64,000 nucleotides of DNA from Alnus glutinosa. Taxonomy: Eukaryota; Streptophyta; Magnoliopsida; Fagales; Betulaceae. The translations under genes and the position numbers were made by a program. This document shows positions 12,020 through 24,084 of this stretch, in pieces. The notes beneath the pieces were generated by a model, which was not told the origin of the DNA, did not search any database, and was given only the letters and a program-made list of their open reading frames with translations. The stretch covers positions 22,227,616 through 22,291,615 of the forward strand of contig NC_084894.1 in assembly GCF_958979055.1 (NCBI RefSeq). Direction: 5' to 3'. Within the stretch, counting starts at the first letter, position 1. Every line of letters begins with the position of its first letter.

Positions 12020-14158
12020 ATGGAATCAAATTCCTTAACCTCTGTTCTATCTACAATGGATTCTAATCCATTGTATCTTCACCATGGCGATAGCCTTGGT
12101 TCTGTTCTTGTTTCTCAACTACTTACAGGAGACAACTACTACACATGGCGCCGGTCCATGTTCATGGCTTTGACGACAAAGAACAAGCTTCAATTCATCA
12201 ATGGTGGTTTGCCAAAGCCGAATCCTTCTGATGCAGAATTTGGTGCTTGGACACGCTGCAACAATATGGTTCTATCATGGATCATTAATTCAGTGTCCAA
12301 GGAGATTGCAGCAAGTGTGATTTATGTTGATTCAGCAGAAACTATGTGGAATGATATTCGTGATCGTTTCTCTCAACAAAATGGTCCACGAATTTTCCAA
12401 ATCCAGAAGGCCATCTCTGCAATGTCTCAGGAAAATCAATTGGTAAGCAGTTATTTCACATCTCTTAAAGGATTATGGGATGAACTGCTTATCTATCGGC
12501 CTTTACCAATCTGTTTGTGTGGTAAGTATTCCTGCGGTGTTTTGAAAACTCTTACTGAGTATCATCACCAGGAATATATTCTTCAGTTTTTGATGGGATT
12601 GAATGAGTCTTTCTCTCATGTAAGAGGCCAAATCTTGTTAATGGATCCACTTCCACCTATTAATAAGGTGTTTTCTGTAATTGTTCAAGAAGAACGTCAG
12701 AGAGGTATATCTGGTTCTCTTAGTTCAATGAATCACAACACATTTGCTTTGATGGCTAAGGTTTCTTCTCCTTCTCCTTCTTTTCGACCTGTTGCTGCTA
12801 ATCCTGCAAATTCTGCAAATCCTCGGTATGGAAAACCGAATATGATTCGCAAAGATCGTCCTACATGCACTCATTGTGGAGTCTATGGACACACAATTGA
12901 AAAGTGTTATAAGCTACATGGTTTTCCACCTGGTTTCAAGTTTACCAGAGGAAAATCTGTTGCTGAAAGTCATGCTGCCAATCAAGTTTCAGAACTTGAA
13001 TCTCCATCTGTCACACTGCCAATTATACAAGAGCAGATTCAGCAATTGTTTGCCATGCTACAGCAAAATTCTCAATCTGGTGTATCGGATGTGGCTTATT
13101 CAATCAATCCAGTAGGTGCATCTCACAATCATCTTGCTGCTCATATGTCAGGTAATTTTTTATTTTCTCCTAACATGATCAAAAATCATTCTAAATATTC
13201 TATTTTTTCATCCATATCATCTTTTCAAGTTGCTTCTCAACTTGTTAATAATCCATGGATTATAAATACTGGTGCTACGGATCACATGGTATATTCCATT
13301 TCTTATCTTACTACCATTACATCTACTGTTTCAAGATTTGTTAAACTTCCTAATGGTCAATTTGCTAGAGTAACACATATTGGAACTGTTAAGATTTCTG
13401 CTCTCTTAACTTTAACCAATGTGCTTTGTGTTCCTTCTTTTTCTTTTAATCTCATATCAGCAAGTCAACTCACTAAATTCTTTTCTTGTTGTCTCATTTT
13501 TCTTGCTGATTTTTGCTTCATTCAGCACCTGTTGACATGGAGAATGATTGGAGTGGGTAAAGAATGTGGCGGCTTATTTCATTTACTCAATAAACCAGCT
13601 TTGCCACCTTCAACTTCTCCATTTCCTGCTCAAAGTGCTTCTGTTAAATCTGTATTTTCAGATGTATGGCATTATCGTTTAGGCCACTTGTCTAATTCTC
13701 GTCTTCAACTTCTTAGTCAATATGATTCTAGTATTTCTGTTGATATGAATAAATGTTGCACAATTTGTCCATTGGCTAAGCAACATCGCTTGCCATTTCC
13801 TGTAAGTCAGTCTTTTTCAAATAAAGCCTTTGATTTGATATATTGTGATATTTGGGGACCTTTCTCCACTGATTCTCTTAATGGTATCAAATACTTTCTC
13901 ACCATTGTTGATGACTTTTCTCGTTTTACTTGGATTCATCTCATGACTAATAAATCTCAAGCTAGAAATTTGATTAAAACCTTTATTCTTCTAGTTGAAA
14001 ATCAATTCGAATCCAAAGTCAAATGCTTAAGGAGTAATAATGGTTTTGAATTTCAGATGTCTGATTTCTTTCAATCCAAAGGCATTGTCCATCAATTGAG
14101 TTGTGTTGAAACACCTCAACAGAATTCTGTAGTAGAGAGAAAACATCAACACCTTTAA
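12020..14158 (+). pseudogene. copia 2 gag-protease-integrase
   Basis: Encodes about 712 residues from MESNSLTSV: gag N-terminal block (YLHHGDSLGSVLVSQLL, GDNYYTWRRSM), knuckle CTHCGVYGHTIEKC, protease motif with Asp changed to Asn (NTGATDH), integrase HYRLGH...CTICPLAKQ and IVDDFSRFTW, with the second catalytic Asp changed (RSNNGFEF). Ends at a stop right after ERKHQHL; the same frame continues beyond it. Confidence 0.88.
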
Positions 14159-15127
14159 AATGTAGCACGAGCTTTAAGATTTCAAGCCAATCTTCCCTTG
14201 TTTCTTTGGAGTGAATGCATTCTTTCTGCTGCCCATCTAATCAATAGAACTCCTACTCCAATTCTGTCAAACAAAACTCCTTTTGAGTGTCTTTTCTCTG
14301 TTCCTCCTACCTTTTCTCATCTTCGGGTTGTTGGTTGTTTGTGTTTTGTTTCTACATTCACTAGGAATCGTTCCAAACTTGATCCACGTTCTAAACCCTG
14401 CATTTTCATTGGTTATCCATATAATGTCAAAGGGTACAAATTATTTGATCCTTCTACTAACACTATTATTGTTTCTAGAGATGTTGTCTTTCATGAAAAT
14501 GTGTTTCCTTTTCATACTCAATTTCATTCATTTTTTCCTTTTCTTCACAACACTGTTATTCCTAATCTAGTTTCAGATTCTGATGAGCCTACACCTGATT
14601 TTCCATCTAATTCGGTTTCCCATTCTGATTCTGTTTCACATTCTGTGCCATCTAATACAGATTCTGTACCAACCCATGCAGATTCTGCACCCCTTTCTCC
14701 TTCCATTATTTCTGATACTTCCTTACCTATTGATTCACATTCTTCTTCTTCTACTCCTGGTGTTTCTGGTCAACTCAAACCTACTCGACAATCTTCTAGG
14801 ATTCGACAGAAACCTAGTTACTTACATGATTTTCATTGTCAAATGGCATCTTCTTCATCTCCTGTTCCTTGTCATTCTTCTACTGTTTCAGATATCCCTT
14901 ATACTCTCTCATCTGTACTTTCATATAAAAAATTGTCTCCTTCTTATAAACATTTTGTTCTATCAATTTCTTCCCATGAGGAACCACAATTTTTTCACCA
15001 AGCTGTACAGCATGCTTGCTGGCGTGAGGCAATGCAGAATGATATCAAGGCACTTGAAGAAAACAATACTTGGACTCTTGTGTCTTTACCTCCCAACAAA
15101 GTTCCTATAGGCTGTAAATGGGTCTAA
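14159..15127 (+). pseudogene. copia 2 integrase C-terminal part
   Basis: Same frame as the preceding segment after the stop: NVARALRFQ, INRTPTPILSNKTPFE and the GYPYNVKGYKLFDP region typical of copia integrase. A Ser/Pro-rich linker then leads to CWREAMQNDIKALEENNTW at the start of reverse transcriptase. Ends at an early stop caused by a small deletion after GCKWV. Confidence 0.85.
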
Positions 15128-15176
15128 GGTCAAACACAAGGCAGATGGGACTATTGAAAGGTACAAGGCCCGGCTT

Positions 15177-16514
15177 GTGGCTAAAGGCTTCACTCAATGT
15201 GAAGGCTTAGACTACTTTGAAACTTTTTCTCCTGTGGCTAAACTCACCATTGCGAGGTGTTTACTGGCATTGGCAGCAATTAAGAATTGGCATCTACATC
15301 AATTAGATGTCAATAATGCTTTTTTACATGGGGACCTTGATGAGGAAGTTTTTATGAAGCCTCCTCTTGGTTTTATTTCCAAAGGTGATAATCGGGTTTG
15401 TCGGTTGAATAAGTCCTTGTATGGTTTGAAGCAGGCTTCCCGACAATGGTTCTCTAAGTTTTTCTCCACCTTACTTCTTCATGGTTTCATTCAGTCTAAA
15501 GCAGACTATTCCTTGTTTACCAAGTCGACTGGATCTTCATTCATAGCCTTGTTAGTCTATGTAGATGACATAGTACTAGCTAGTAATAATCGTCAAGTTA
15601 TTTCAGACTTAACTTTGTTCTTGAATTCTCATTTTAAGCTTAAAGATTTAGGTCCTTTGAAGTTCTTTCTTGGATTGGAGATTGCTCGTACTGATGCAGG
15701 CATCTCTCTTTGTCAAAGAAAATTTGCTTTGGACATCCTTAGTGATGCTGGTCACTTGGCTGCCAAACCTTCAAAATTTCCTATGGATTCTAATGCAAAG
15801 TTTTTTGCACTGGATGGACTTTTGCTTAAGGATCCCACGGTTTATCGCAGGCTGATTGGAAGATTATTGTACCTCACCATCACAAGACCTGACTTGACAT
15901 ATTCAGTCCATACTCTGAGTCAGTTTATGCAAGCACCTCGGCAGCCTCATTTAGATGCTGCTTACCGTATTCTCAGATATATCAAGGCAACTCCTGGTCA
16001 AGGACTCTTCTTTCCAACCTCTTCCACATGTCATTTGAAGGCCTTTTGCGATTCAGATTGGGCTGGTTGCCCATATACTCGCCGGTCAGTTTTTGGTTTT
16101 TGTGTTTTCTTGGGGGACTCTTTAATCTCTTGGAAATCCAAGAAGCAAACTACTGTATCACGTTCTTCTGCAGAGGCTGAATATAGATCCATGGCTGCTA
16201 CTTGTTGTGAGTTAACTTGGTTGTTTCATTTACTTCGTGATTTCCAGATTTCTCATCCTCAAGCTACACTTTTATTTTGTGATAGCAAAGCAGCTTTACA
16301 CATAGCTGCTAACCCTGTATATCATGAAAGAACTAAGCATATCGAAATTGATTGCCATGTTGTGCGAGAAAAGATCCAACTTGGCTTAGTTCGAACTCTT
16401 CATGTTTCCTCTTCTGCTCAACTGGCTGATTTGTTCACTAAACCCCTTGGTTCTGAAGTTTTTCAGGTTCTCTTATCCAAGATGAACATCCTAAACAAAC
16501 ATTGTTCATCTTGA
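15177..16514 (+). pseudogene. copia 2 reverse transcriptase-RNase H
   Basis: An uninterrupted 445-residue frame with [26 protein letters not shown], catalytic YVDDIVLAS, then RNase [15 protein letters not shown] and [13 protein letters not shown], ending at the purine tract. It lacks its own start because it is the continuation of the gag-pol polyprotein after a frameshift. Confidence 0.88.
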
Positions 16515-16520
16515 GGGGGG

Positions 16521-16767
16521 TATTAGATAACACGTGGTGAATGTAATTATATGTATAAAACACGTGTTGTTTTGAGTTGTAACTAAGCTGTTTTTTTAGT
16601 TAGACAGCTGGAAGATAGTTAGCAGTAGAGCTTTAGTTCTTTACTCTCACGCAGAGTTGTATATAAAATACTCTTTGTAATTCTGTTTCAGTTAATGCAA
16701 TACAATCACAGATTCAATCCAACTCTGTTCCATCTGTTTTTTTCTCTTCCACTTTGTACTTCTGATA
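16521..16767 (+). repeat. 3' LTR of copia 2
   Basis: Same length as the 5' LTR; preceded by TTGAGGGGGG and ending CTTCTGATA. Confidence 0.92.
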
Positions 16768-17344
16768 GTTTGTTCATGGGTTGTTGTTGTCCACCATTCC
16801 TGATGACAATTAATTTAGGAAGAAAGTTCTTAATGGCTACTTAGTGGTCGTCTTCAAAATTACAACCAAGAGCTCGATCTGCATTTATTTAGTGAATATG
16901 CCTCTTAAGGTATTAATTAACAGAGAGTACTAGTACTGTGGAATTTACGTTGCATGAGAACTCTTATCCTTAATTATATTTCCATTTTTAATAATAATAA
17001 TAATAATAATAATTATATTTCCATTTAACTGATACTTGATTAGCTTGATTGAGTTGGTCATTGATGGTTAATTATCTGGCATGCATCTCCATATATACTT
17101 CCCATGAATGACATTTATTTCGCGATTAATATCTTTTAGAATATTTCTTAGAAGTTCATTTTATAGTCACCCAGTACAGTGGGAGTAGTGATCGACACAT
17201 TAGTTTATTTGCTTGTTTTGAATTGTGGTATATAAGTAAAACATCTTTCTCATTGCTCCCCACATAATCGGACAATTTTTTTCATTTTCAGTGCATGCAA
17301 TCGATGCTTCCGAATATCTTTGAAAAATTAACCATGGTTTTGGC
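16768..17344 (+). pseudogene. Yippee-like 3' tail and flank after copia 2
   Basis: 16780-16850 matches the end of Yippee exon 5 and its 3' sequence (TTGTTGTCCACC, TTCCTGATGACAATT, AAGAAAGTTCTTAATGGCTAC). 17100-17240 matches the later flank (TTATTTCGCGATTAATATC, TTTTATAGTCACCCAGTA). No reading frame remains. The copia 2 element therefore sits next to another decayed array member. Confidence 0.55.
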
Positions 17345-17715
17345 TAGCTGCTAGGAATTAGCAATGTCATTGTTGTTTGGTGACCTCAAGTACTCGTTAG
17401 AAAAAATCAAAACCATCTCTTTAGCAATTTTTTCTGGTTGTTGCTCTATAAACGAGCATCCTAAATCTGACAATAATCTTTTCATTCTTTTGAAGGGAAG
17501 GCAGCCCAAGCCTGCTTCTAGTATAATCTCTTTTAAGACAAAGTATAGTTCATAAGCTTCCACCACAAATTGAATGCGGCGAAAAAGATCATGATCATTT
17601 GAATCCTCCCTCGTTTAAAATACATTGAGAGGATATATTGATGGTTCAACCAAATAGTCGCAGAAAAGGCTTTCGTGGCCTTGCCCTTATGCTTGATGAA
17701 CTTGCGTCGTTAAAC
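17345..17715 (-). pseudogene. PIF/Harbinger transposase fragment
   Basis: The minus strand reads in one frame GHESLFCDYLVEPSIYPLNVF, a stop, then DLFRRIQFVVEAYELYFV and, 40 residues on, SNEYLRSPNNNDIA. This order matches plant HARBI1/ALP1-like nucleases (GHERLF.DYF...P.Y....FRRRFRM...LF.RI...V and EYLRSP...D.A). At least two stops and the missing catalytic region show a dead fragment. The parent protein would be the DDE nuclease of a PIF/Harbinger element. Confidence 0.65.
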
Positions 17716-17759
17716 ATAACAACAACATGATGTTGATCCTCTTTCACTATTCAATCATT

Positions 17760-18933
17760 CTTTTTTCATAAAAAAAGCTAAAATTATTTTCAATTCATCA
17801 TCAGAGGAAGAGTTATATAGAAGGCCATTAAGTTCAAAAATATGATCCATAGAGGAAAGACAAAGAATGAATGGAAGAGAAATTTGGATTGAGGTAGATG
17901 AAAATTAAAGAGGAAATGGATCTATTATATATATTGAGAGAATATGGTAGTTGAAGAATATTACTGTGGGCAAATATGACCGTTGAAGAATATTGCTGTT
18001 GAGAATATGTTTCAAAGTTGGCGCTTTTGTCCAGCTTTACTTACCTTAAAATATCTTCCTTCTTCAATCTTCAGTTAATATTCTTCATCTAACATAAAAC
18101 AAAATGCACGAGTTGTGAGGGGTTGAGGGCGTCTAGTTTGAATACCAATCGTCTTGAAAAAGCTTTAACCCTAATGAATGATTGAGGGTGGGCAACCAAG
18201 ACATTTAATTAAGGAGTTCTATCGATCGAGAGAGGAAAAAAATTTAGGGGAGTGATAAGGGGTGGGGTGTTTGACACCACACTTTATGCTCTGCAAAAGG
18301 ATTGGTGAGTTTATCCTCCATACCATACTCATCTTCTTCCTCCACATAACACGGATTTGGTCGACAGCAACGACCATTTAGACCACTCATGGCGGTAAAC
18401 TACTAGGATAGTGCTCTAATTTGTGTGCCAATTTGTTCTCCAAATTGCTCAAAAGATCATCAACCCAATCAAACTGCTCATACAAGTGTTGCAAACGTGC
18501 CGTCAATTGCTCATCACACATTGCTTCTTCATGCTCGGGCACATAACCAATCTTTGCAAAACAGTTTTCCCTTTTGCGTCCCCTTCGCATCATAGAAAGA
18601 AAACCTTGGCTATGATACTAACTGATGCAGGGTGGATGTGATGGATCACAAAACAAACAACATTATATTAAAAACCCTTTCAAAAACCAAGAACAAATCA
18701 AGAATTTGAGGAAAAATAAATATAAAATCACTCATTAAGTGTTTTTTATTGAAAATTGATGAAAATTACACAGAACTGGCAGCCTAAGCCGTTCATATTT
18801 AGCTTATATGGTAAATAGAGTTGCTACCCTACTTAAACACGCAATTCAGTCAGTTTGTCGCAATCTCGTCCACACAGGACTACTAACTCATTCGGACGAG
18901 AAGCAGTGTAATACTTCTCCTCGTCTGAACTTG
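17760..18933 (-). mobile_element. Ty3/gypsy relic: gag start, primer site and LTR part
   Basis: Read on the minus strand: LTR sequence ending in CCCTGCATCA (plus-strand 18623), a primer-like site TTAGTATCATAGCCAAGG, then a gag N-terminus (MMRRGRKRENCFAKIG, 18387-18593) and a second gag stretch with EEEDEYGMEDKLTNPFAE (about 18260-18385). Poly-acidic YGMED...NPFAE is characteristic of plant gypsy gag. Similar blocks are at 25505-25960 and 37126-37930. No pol remains. A CACTA element interrupts the LTR at 18934. Confidence 0.6.
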
Positions 18934-20012
18934 CACTACAAAAAAATCACATTTTCTTGACGGTTTTTGTTAGACGGCTTTGAAAATTGTCTAGAATTAT
19001 AGTTTTACAGTCGGTTTTATAAAACTGTCTGTAAATTTACAGACGGTTTTAATACTAAATTTAGAGACGGTTTTTAATAAAACCATCTAGAAATTAATAT
19101 TCAGATAAATTTAGAGACGGTTTCTTTTGAAACCGTCTGCAACTATTTTTTTTTTTTTTTTTCCTATTTTCTCTTCTGTTTTCTTTTTAAAACAAAACCA
19201 TCAATTCTCTTTTTAAAACAAAACCCCATCTCTCTTAGTCTCTCTTAGAGCTCACTCTCTCTCGCGATCGTTCTTCTTCCTCTCTTCGGCCAGCGATTGA
19301 AGACGGGCGACGGGATCTGGACGGTCGGCGGGAACGGGACGATGAGAACTTGCGACTGTACGTAGAGAGTTGGTTTTCGGCTGGATCTGTCAAACCTACG
19401 CCGGTGTACGTGCGTGGGTTTGACAGATTAGGTCGAAACCCACGCTCAGCCAGATCTATGGTCGGAATACAAAGAGAGATCTGGCCGAAATACGTAGATT
19501 TCCCGACCGGTTCTCTCTTCCTCTCATTTTCTCTCCTCCTCCCTCTTTCTATTCCCCCTCCGCCCTCCTAATCACCAGTCTCTTCCAAACCATCGGACGG
19601 ATCTTTGTTTTTTTTTGGGTTTGGATTGTGATTAGGGTCATGGCTGCACTGTGGGTACCATTCGACTACAACTATTGCGGCGCCGACGCTTTTGAGTTTT
19701 CCTTATGCGATGGCCTTTCAAGGGTTGGTTTTCGGCCGGATCCGATCGAATCTGGGGCAACTCCAGTAGAATCTAGAAGCTTTGACCGCTGGACAAAAAA
19801 AAATTATTATATTAAAAAAATAATAATAAATTTTGGACGGTTTAGTTAAAACCGTATGGAATTGCTGACGGTTTGGCCCAAACTGTCCATAACCCTGATT
19901 AGTGACACATTTGAAACCGTCCAGAAAAAACCGTCTGGACCTTTTTCCAGACGGTTTTTTGCAATTTCTGAACGGTTTCAAACCGTCCAAAATTCTTGAA
20001 ATTTTTGTAGTG
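18934..20012. mobile_element. CACTA (En/Spm) non-autonomous DNA transposon
   Basis: Termini CACTACAAAAAAAT and ATTTTTGTAGTG are inverted repeats beginning with CACTA. The 3-bp target duplication TTG flanks the element (18931-18933 and 20013-20015). Both ends carry many subterminal copies of ACGGTTT / AAACCGT in both orientations, as expected for CACTA elements. The 1079-bp interior has a G+C-rich block (about 19250-19780) without a recognisable transposase. It interrupts the LTR module upstream of Y2. Confidence 0.9.
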
Positions 20013-20240
20013 TTGTTCCATATGGGCTAGCGAATGAGCTTCTCGAATTCTCATGTTTAACGACTTGTTCGGACTTGAATTGATCGCCATTAATTCCGAA
20101 CAAGCTCCCTGAACACCTTTCTAGTATCCTCCCAATGAACTCTTTTTGATGGGTTTTATACCTTGTTCAGACACCAACATCCTCCGCCACTTTCTTCATG
20201 AAATCAAATGCCACGTAGTTTAGCCAGTTAATGTGGAGGG
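20013..20240 (-). repeat. LTR-derived module upstream of Y2 (right part)
   Basis: Continues the gypsy LTR module broken by the CACTA element; matches 1625-1850, 23380-23600, 37985-38200 and 40555-40790. Confidence 0.45.
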
Positions 20241-20409
20241 AGCGTTTTGCACGAATATGCGATTTGTCCAACAAAAATGAATACACGGAATGAACTTACC
20301 TTGGTTTCATAATTTTTTTTTAAATGTAATGTGTGTGTGTGTATATATATATATATGCTTGTGCAGTAAAGCAATTTGGTGCACGTTTGGCAACTTACAA
20401 ACTGTTTAG

Positions 20410-20500
20410 TTCCCGCCACGGTGGCATTTAACTGAAACAGTTAAATGCAGGTGATCATCCTTGTCATCACTCCCCCTCCAGATCGATCGATTGATAAATC
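20410..20500 (+). promoter_or_regulatory. Conserved promoter of Y2
   Basis: TTCCCGCC at 20410-20417 and the perfect palindrome halves CATTTAACTG / CAGTTAAATG at 20425-20447. In place of the type-B TATAAAT there is TTGATAAATC near 20491-20500. The GGTGA/TCACC pair is disturbed. Confidence 0.55.
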
Positions 20501-20575
20501 TTCTTTCTCACAATTCTCAAGAGCAACATTTCTTGAACTACTTCTCATAACACCTGAAGTTTCAGAGCTCTAAAA

Positions 20576-20686
20576 ATGGGGAGGCTCTTTCTTATTCAAT
20601 ACGATCGAACTCCCCACACCAAGTTCTTCTTGTGCCGTACGTGCCATACCCATATTGCCTTGGGCGAAAACTTAGCTTTCGTGGTA

Positions 20687-20749
<63 letters not shown>

Positions 20750-22043
20750 GTGCGCGTGTGTTGATTTTTTTTTTTTTTGTCAGTTTTCATATCAAAGAAA
20801 GTCTGTTACCTTCTCCGTTTTCTTGGATATTCTTATACATACAAAGAAAAGTCGTTGCAAATATTCAGACTTCAAATTATATATATATATTTTTGAGAAT
20901 TTGATTGTTCTTGGGATGTTCTTTGAAGATACGTACGACCTTGTTATTTTTAAGACTATTTGATGCAGTTTCTATTATCTTTGAACTACTACTTCAACTT
21001 CCAAGATTTGATTAATATATAATAATAAAAAATGTTGTAATTACGTTCATTCTTATAATAAAACTTATCTATTCTTTTGTTTTTGTCTATTAAATTCCCC
21101 CTTTTCAGTGTCAGTTCTTTTCTCATCGTACGTGGACTGTCAAAATTTGATGTTTATATATAATGCATCCATAAATCACTTTTTATATATATAAAAAATA
21201 ATATTAATAATAATAATAACATATTATTCAATTTCATTTTGCAGTACCATCTCCAGAATAAAGGCCACTTTGAAAAAGCGTAAGATATTATTCAAACTTA
21301 ATTCATTCAATGCATTAATTCCTTTTCTTTTCTTTTTTCTTTTTTATTTTAATTTTTTTGACTCTTGTGTGTTTGAGATCGATGTAGTGTGAACCTGGTG
21401 ATTGACGGTCCGGAACATTATCAGAGGGTTGGTGTTAACATAGAGGCAGATGCTCTTTGCAACAAATGCTTGGGGCACTTGGGCTTCAAATATGTAAATA
21501 TATATATCTCTATTTAATTTTGATCTTTTTAGATTTCTTTCTGACTACTCAACTCGATCCTCACCGATTCTTAATGTTCAGGTTGAAGATGATCTACATC
21601 CAGACGAACCAAGAATTGTACTCTATACGTAAGTCAATTCTAAAAGTCCTACTTATGCTCGATTCTTCAAAGAGAAAATGTTATTTATTAAACTGTCATA
21701 CGATTAAAATACAGTTAACGTACTCTTAATTTTTTGGATCGAAAAGGTTTATTTTCAGGTCATTCTAATTATATAACAATAGTTTAACAGCCTAGTAAAT
21801 AACGTTACTTTTCTATCAAATTAAGATACGTACATTTGGTCTGATCCAAGAATTTGTCGTGAGCATGCAGGGATAAGCTCCTGTTTTGGACTGGAGAACA
21901 GGAAGTGGAAGGTATGTCAGAAATTGTTCATAGTCTGGGTTTGTCCTAACAGATGCAAACATGGACGGCGACCCCATGTTCGTTTCTTGTTGTCCAGCTT
22001 TCTTGATGACAATTTGGGAAGAAAGTTGTTAATGGCTGCTTAG
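20576..22043 (+). pseudogene. Yippee-like gene Y2 (type A), altered C-terminus
   Basis: Exon 1 is 20576-20683 (MGRLFLIQYDRTPHTKFFLC, CRTC), exon 2 21245-21279, exon 3 21388-21493 (VNLVIDGPEHYQRV, CNKC, LGHLGFKY) and exon 4 from 21582. The usual donor CGTATGTAAG after VL is changed to TATACGTAAG, so the normal splice is lost. A nearby ACGTAAGT (21627) could serve, which would put exon 5 (from 21851) in a different frame open to TAG 22041-22043. In the ancestral frame exon 5 also carries a 4-bp insertion and stops. Both CxxC motifs are kept, but the C-terminal domain is not. Either a decaying gene or one with a new tail. Confidence 0.6.
20692..20748 (+). repeat. (CT)n in Y2 intron 1
   Basis: Begins about nine bases after the 5' splice site. 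The same position holds (CT)n of differing length in Y1, Y3, Y4, Y5 and Y6. Confidence 0.9.
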
Positions 22044-22182
22044 TGGTCAAACAGAGTACTGTGGAATTCTGCATTCATTTCGCGATTAATATCCTCTAGT
22101 ATATTTTTTTGGAAGTTCATTTTATAGTCACCCAGTAAATTGAGGGTGATGCACTGGTTTATTTGTTTGTTTCTTCTTTTAA

Positions 22183-22458
22183 TGTCTGTTTAGATTTGCG
22201 ATTTAAAAGTAGTGATTTTAAAATGTATAATTTGAAAATGTGATTTTTGAAAACGCAGTTAAGAGTTTGACAAAATCGCAGTTTGACCTTTAAAATTTTG
22301 CGTTTTCAAAAAAGCACCCACTTGCCTGCGATTTAGAAAGCAGTTTTCTGCGTTTTTGAATCGCAATTTTTTTAAAACAGTTTCTAAACAATTCATTTTC
22401 TATCATTTGAAACCAAATCGCATTTTTTGTTTATGAAATTGCAATTCCAAATGCACCG
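22183..22458. mobile_element. Tourist-like MITE
   Basis: A 276-bp insertion flanked by TAA (22180-22182 and 22459-22461). Its ends, TTTAGATTTGCGATTT and AAATTGCAATTCCAAAT, are imperfect inverted repeats, and the interior repeats GCGATTTAGAAA / TTTTGAATCGCAA. The empty site is seen in sister flanks (TCTTTTTAGTGCAAGC without the insert). TAA duplication suggests PIF/Harbinger mobilisation. Confidence 0.65.
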
Positions 22459-23205
22459 TAAATCTTTTTAGTGCAAGCATAAACACATAATTATATATGC
22501 TAAGTATACATACGCAACAAAAAATAAAGAGTTTTAGGATTACTTCCGGCCATGTTTGCTCAAGCGAGGTAATAAATCTTTGAAACAAAACCTTAAAATA
22601 GCAATATAATAACGAGGCGTCTCCTGACCTATATCTACTGAATGTTGTATCGATGGAATACACATATCTTATGACACAACTTCCAAAATAATTGTTGGTT
22701 CACGGATATGACCAAAACACATACCTCCCCATCTAATCGGACAATTTTGAGTAATTTTAAAAGTTCTTCTAGTGTTCCTCCAGTTTTCCTCCAAAAATGA
22801 GATAGCTTTTAAAATTATCATTTGATCAAAATTCAATAATAATAAATCATAAGCTTAATGATAATTTTAAAGTTACATAATTTTTGGAAGAACACGAGAT
22901 GTAAACTTCTAGCATTACTCGGTAAGAGTTATTTTAGAAGTCATTCTAATGTTCTTCCGATGTCCCTCCAAAAATGAGGTTGCTTTAAAATCACCATTTA
23001 ATCAAAATTCAATAATGATCAATCACAAGCGAGTAATACTAAAAGTTACTCTCGTGTCCCTCTTGTGTTCCTCCAATAATGATATAGCTTTTAAAATCAC
23101 AATTGATCTTGTACGTAATTGATCATTATTTAATTTTGATCAAATGATAATTTTAAAAGCCACCTTATTTTTAAATGGATGTACAGTACTAGAAGGACTT
23201 ACAAA
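22459..23205. other. Y2 downstream flank with fold-back repeats
   Basis: No gene. Contains the array-wide flank sequence and the fold-back pair (TTTTAAAATTATCA, TTGATCAAAATTCAATAAT, TGATAATTTTAAA) described for 8965-9335. Confidence 0.45.
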
Positions 23206-23610
23206 AATTACATAGAACTAGCGGCCTAAGCCGTCCATATTTAGCTTATATAGTAAATAGAGTTGCTACCCTACTGAAACACAATTAAGTTAGTTTGTCA
23301 CAATATCGTCCACGTGGGACTGTTAACTCATTCGGACGAGTAGTAGCGTAATACTTCTCCTCGTCCGAACTAGCTTGTTCCATATGGGCTAGCGAACAAG
23401 CGTCTTCAATCCTAATGTTTAACAACTTGTTCGGATTTGAACTGATCGGTGATCGCCATTCAGAAGAAGATCCTTGGACCCCTTTCCAATATCCTCCCGG
23501 CTAGTAAACTCTTTCCGACGGGTTTTATACCTCGTTCGAACACCAACGCCCTCTGCCGTTTTCTTCATGAAATCGAACGCCAACTAGTTTACCCATCATA
23601 AATGAATACA
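23206..23610 (-). repeat. LTR-derived module upstream of Y3
   Basis: On the minus strand shows the TATA-like CTATATAAGC near 23255 and the CTCGTCCGAATGAGTTA block. Matches the gypsy LTR pieces upstream of Y2 and Y5, without the gag portion. Confidence 0.45.
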
Positions 23611-23731
23611 CGAAATGACCTTACTTTGGTTTCATTTTTCTTAAAAAAGAAAAGAAAAGAAAATGTATATATCTGCATGTGCAGTAAGGCAATTTGGTGC
23701 ACGTAGGTTTGGCAACCCACAAACTGTTTAG

Positions 23732-23828
23732 TTCCCGCCACGGTGGCATTTAACTGAAACAGTTAAATGAGGTGATCCTTGTGGTCACCCCTCCCCCTCC
23801 AGATTGATAATCGATCACTGCTATAAAT
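23732..23828 (+). promoter_or_regulatory. Conserved promoter of Y3
   Basis: TTCCCGCC 23732-23739; palindrome halves CATTTAACTG / CAGTTAAATG 23747-23769; GGTGA...TCACC about 23771-23789; TATAAAT 23822-23828, 79 bp before the ATG. Confidence 0.6.
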
Positions 23829-23906
23829 CTTCTTCTCACAATTCTGAAGCAAAGTTTCTTGAACTACTTCTCATAACACCTGAATTAAGTTTCAGAGCTC
23901 TTTGAA

Positions 23907-24018
23907 ATGGGGAGGCTCTTTCTCATTCAATACGATCAAACTCCCCACACCAAGCTCTTCTTGTGCCGTACATGCCATACCCATATTGTCTTGGTCCGAG
24001 ACTTGGTTTTCGTGGTAA

Positions 24019-24084
<66 letters not shown>

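Larger units (their letters stand above)
11704..16767 (+). mobile_element. Ty1/copia LTR retrotransposon 2 (nearly intact frame)
   Basis: Two 247-bp LTRs (11704-11950 and 16521-16767) differ by about four substitutions by eye. The primer site TGGTATCAGAGC starts at 11951 and the purine tract GAGGGGGG precedes the 3' LTR. The gag-pol frame has only one stop (14156-14158) and one small deletion near 15125, but two active-site aspartates are changed: protease reads NTGATDH and integrase reads RSNNGFEF. Flanking pentamers GTGAG and GTTTG do not match, so no target duplication is visible. It is related to copia 1 (shared YLHHGDS.GSVLVSQLL and CTHCG..GHT.EKCYKLHG). Confidence 0.93.

Noticed and set aside
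20576..20904. Frames with long SLSLSL or RERERE stretches in Yippee exon 1 regions
   Set aside because: They read through the (CT)n tract of intron 1; the gene splices at GTG/GTAACA before it.
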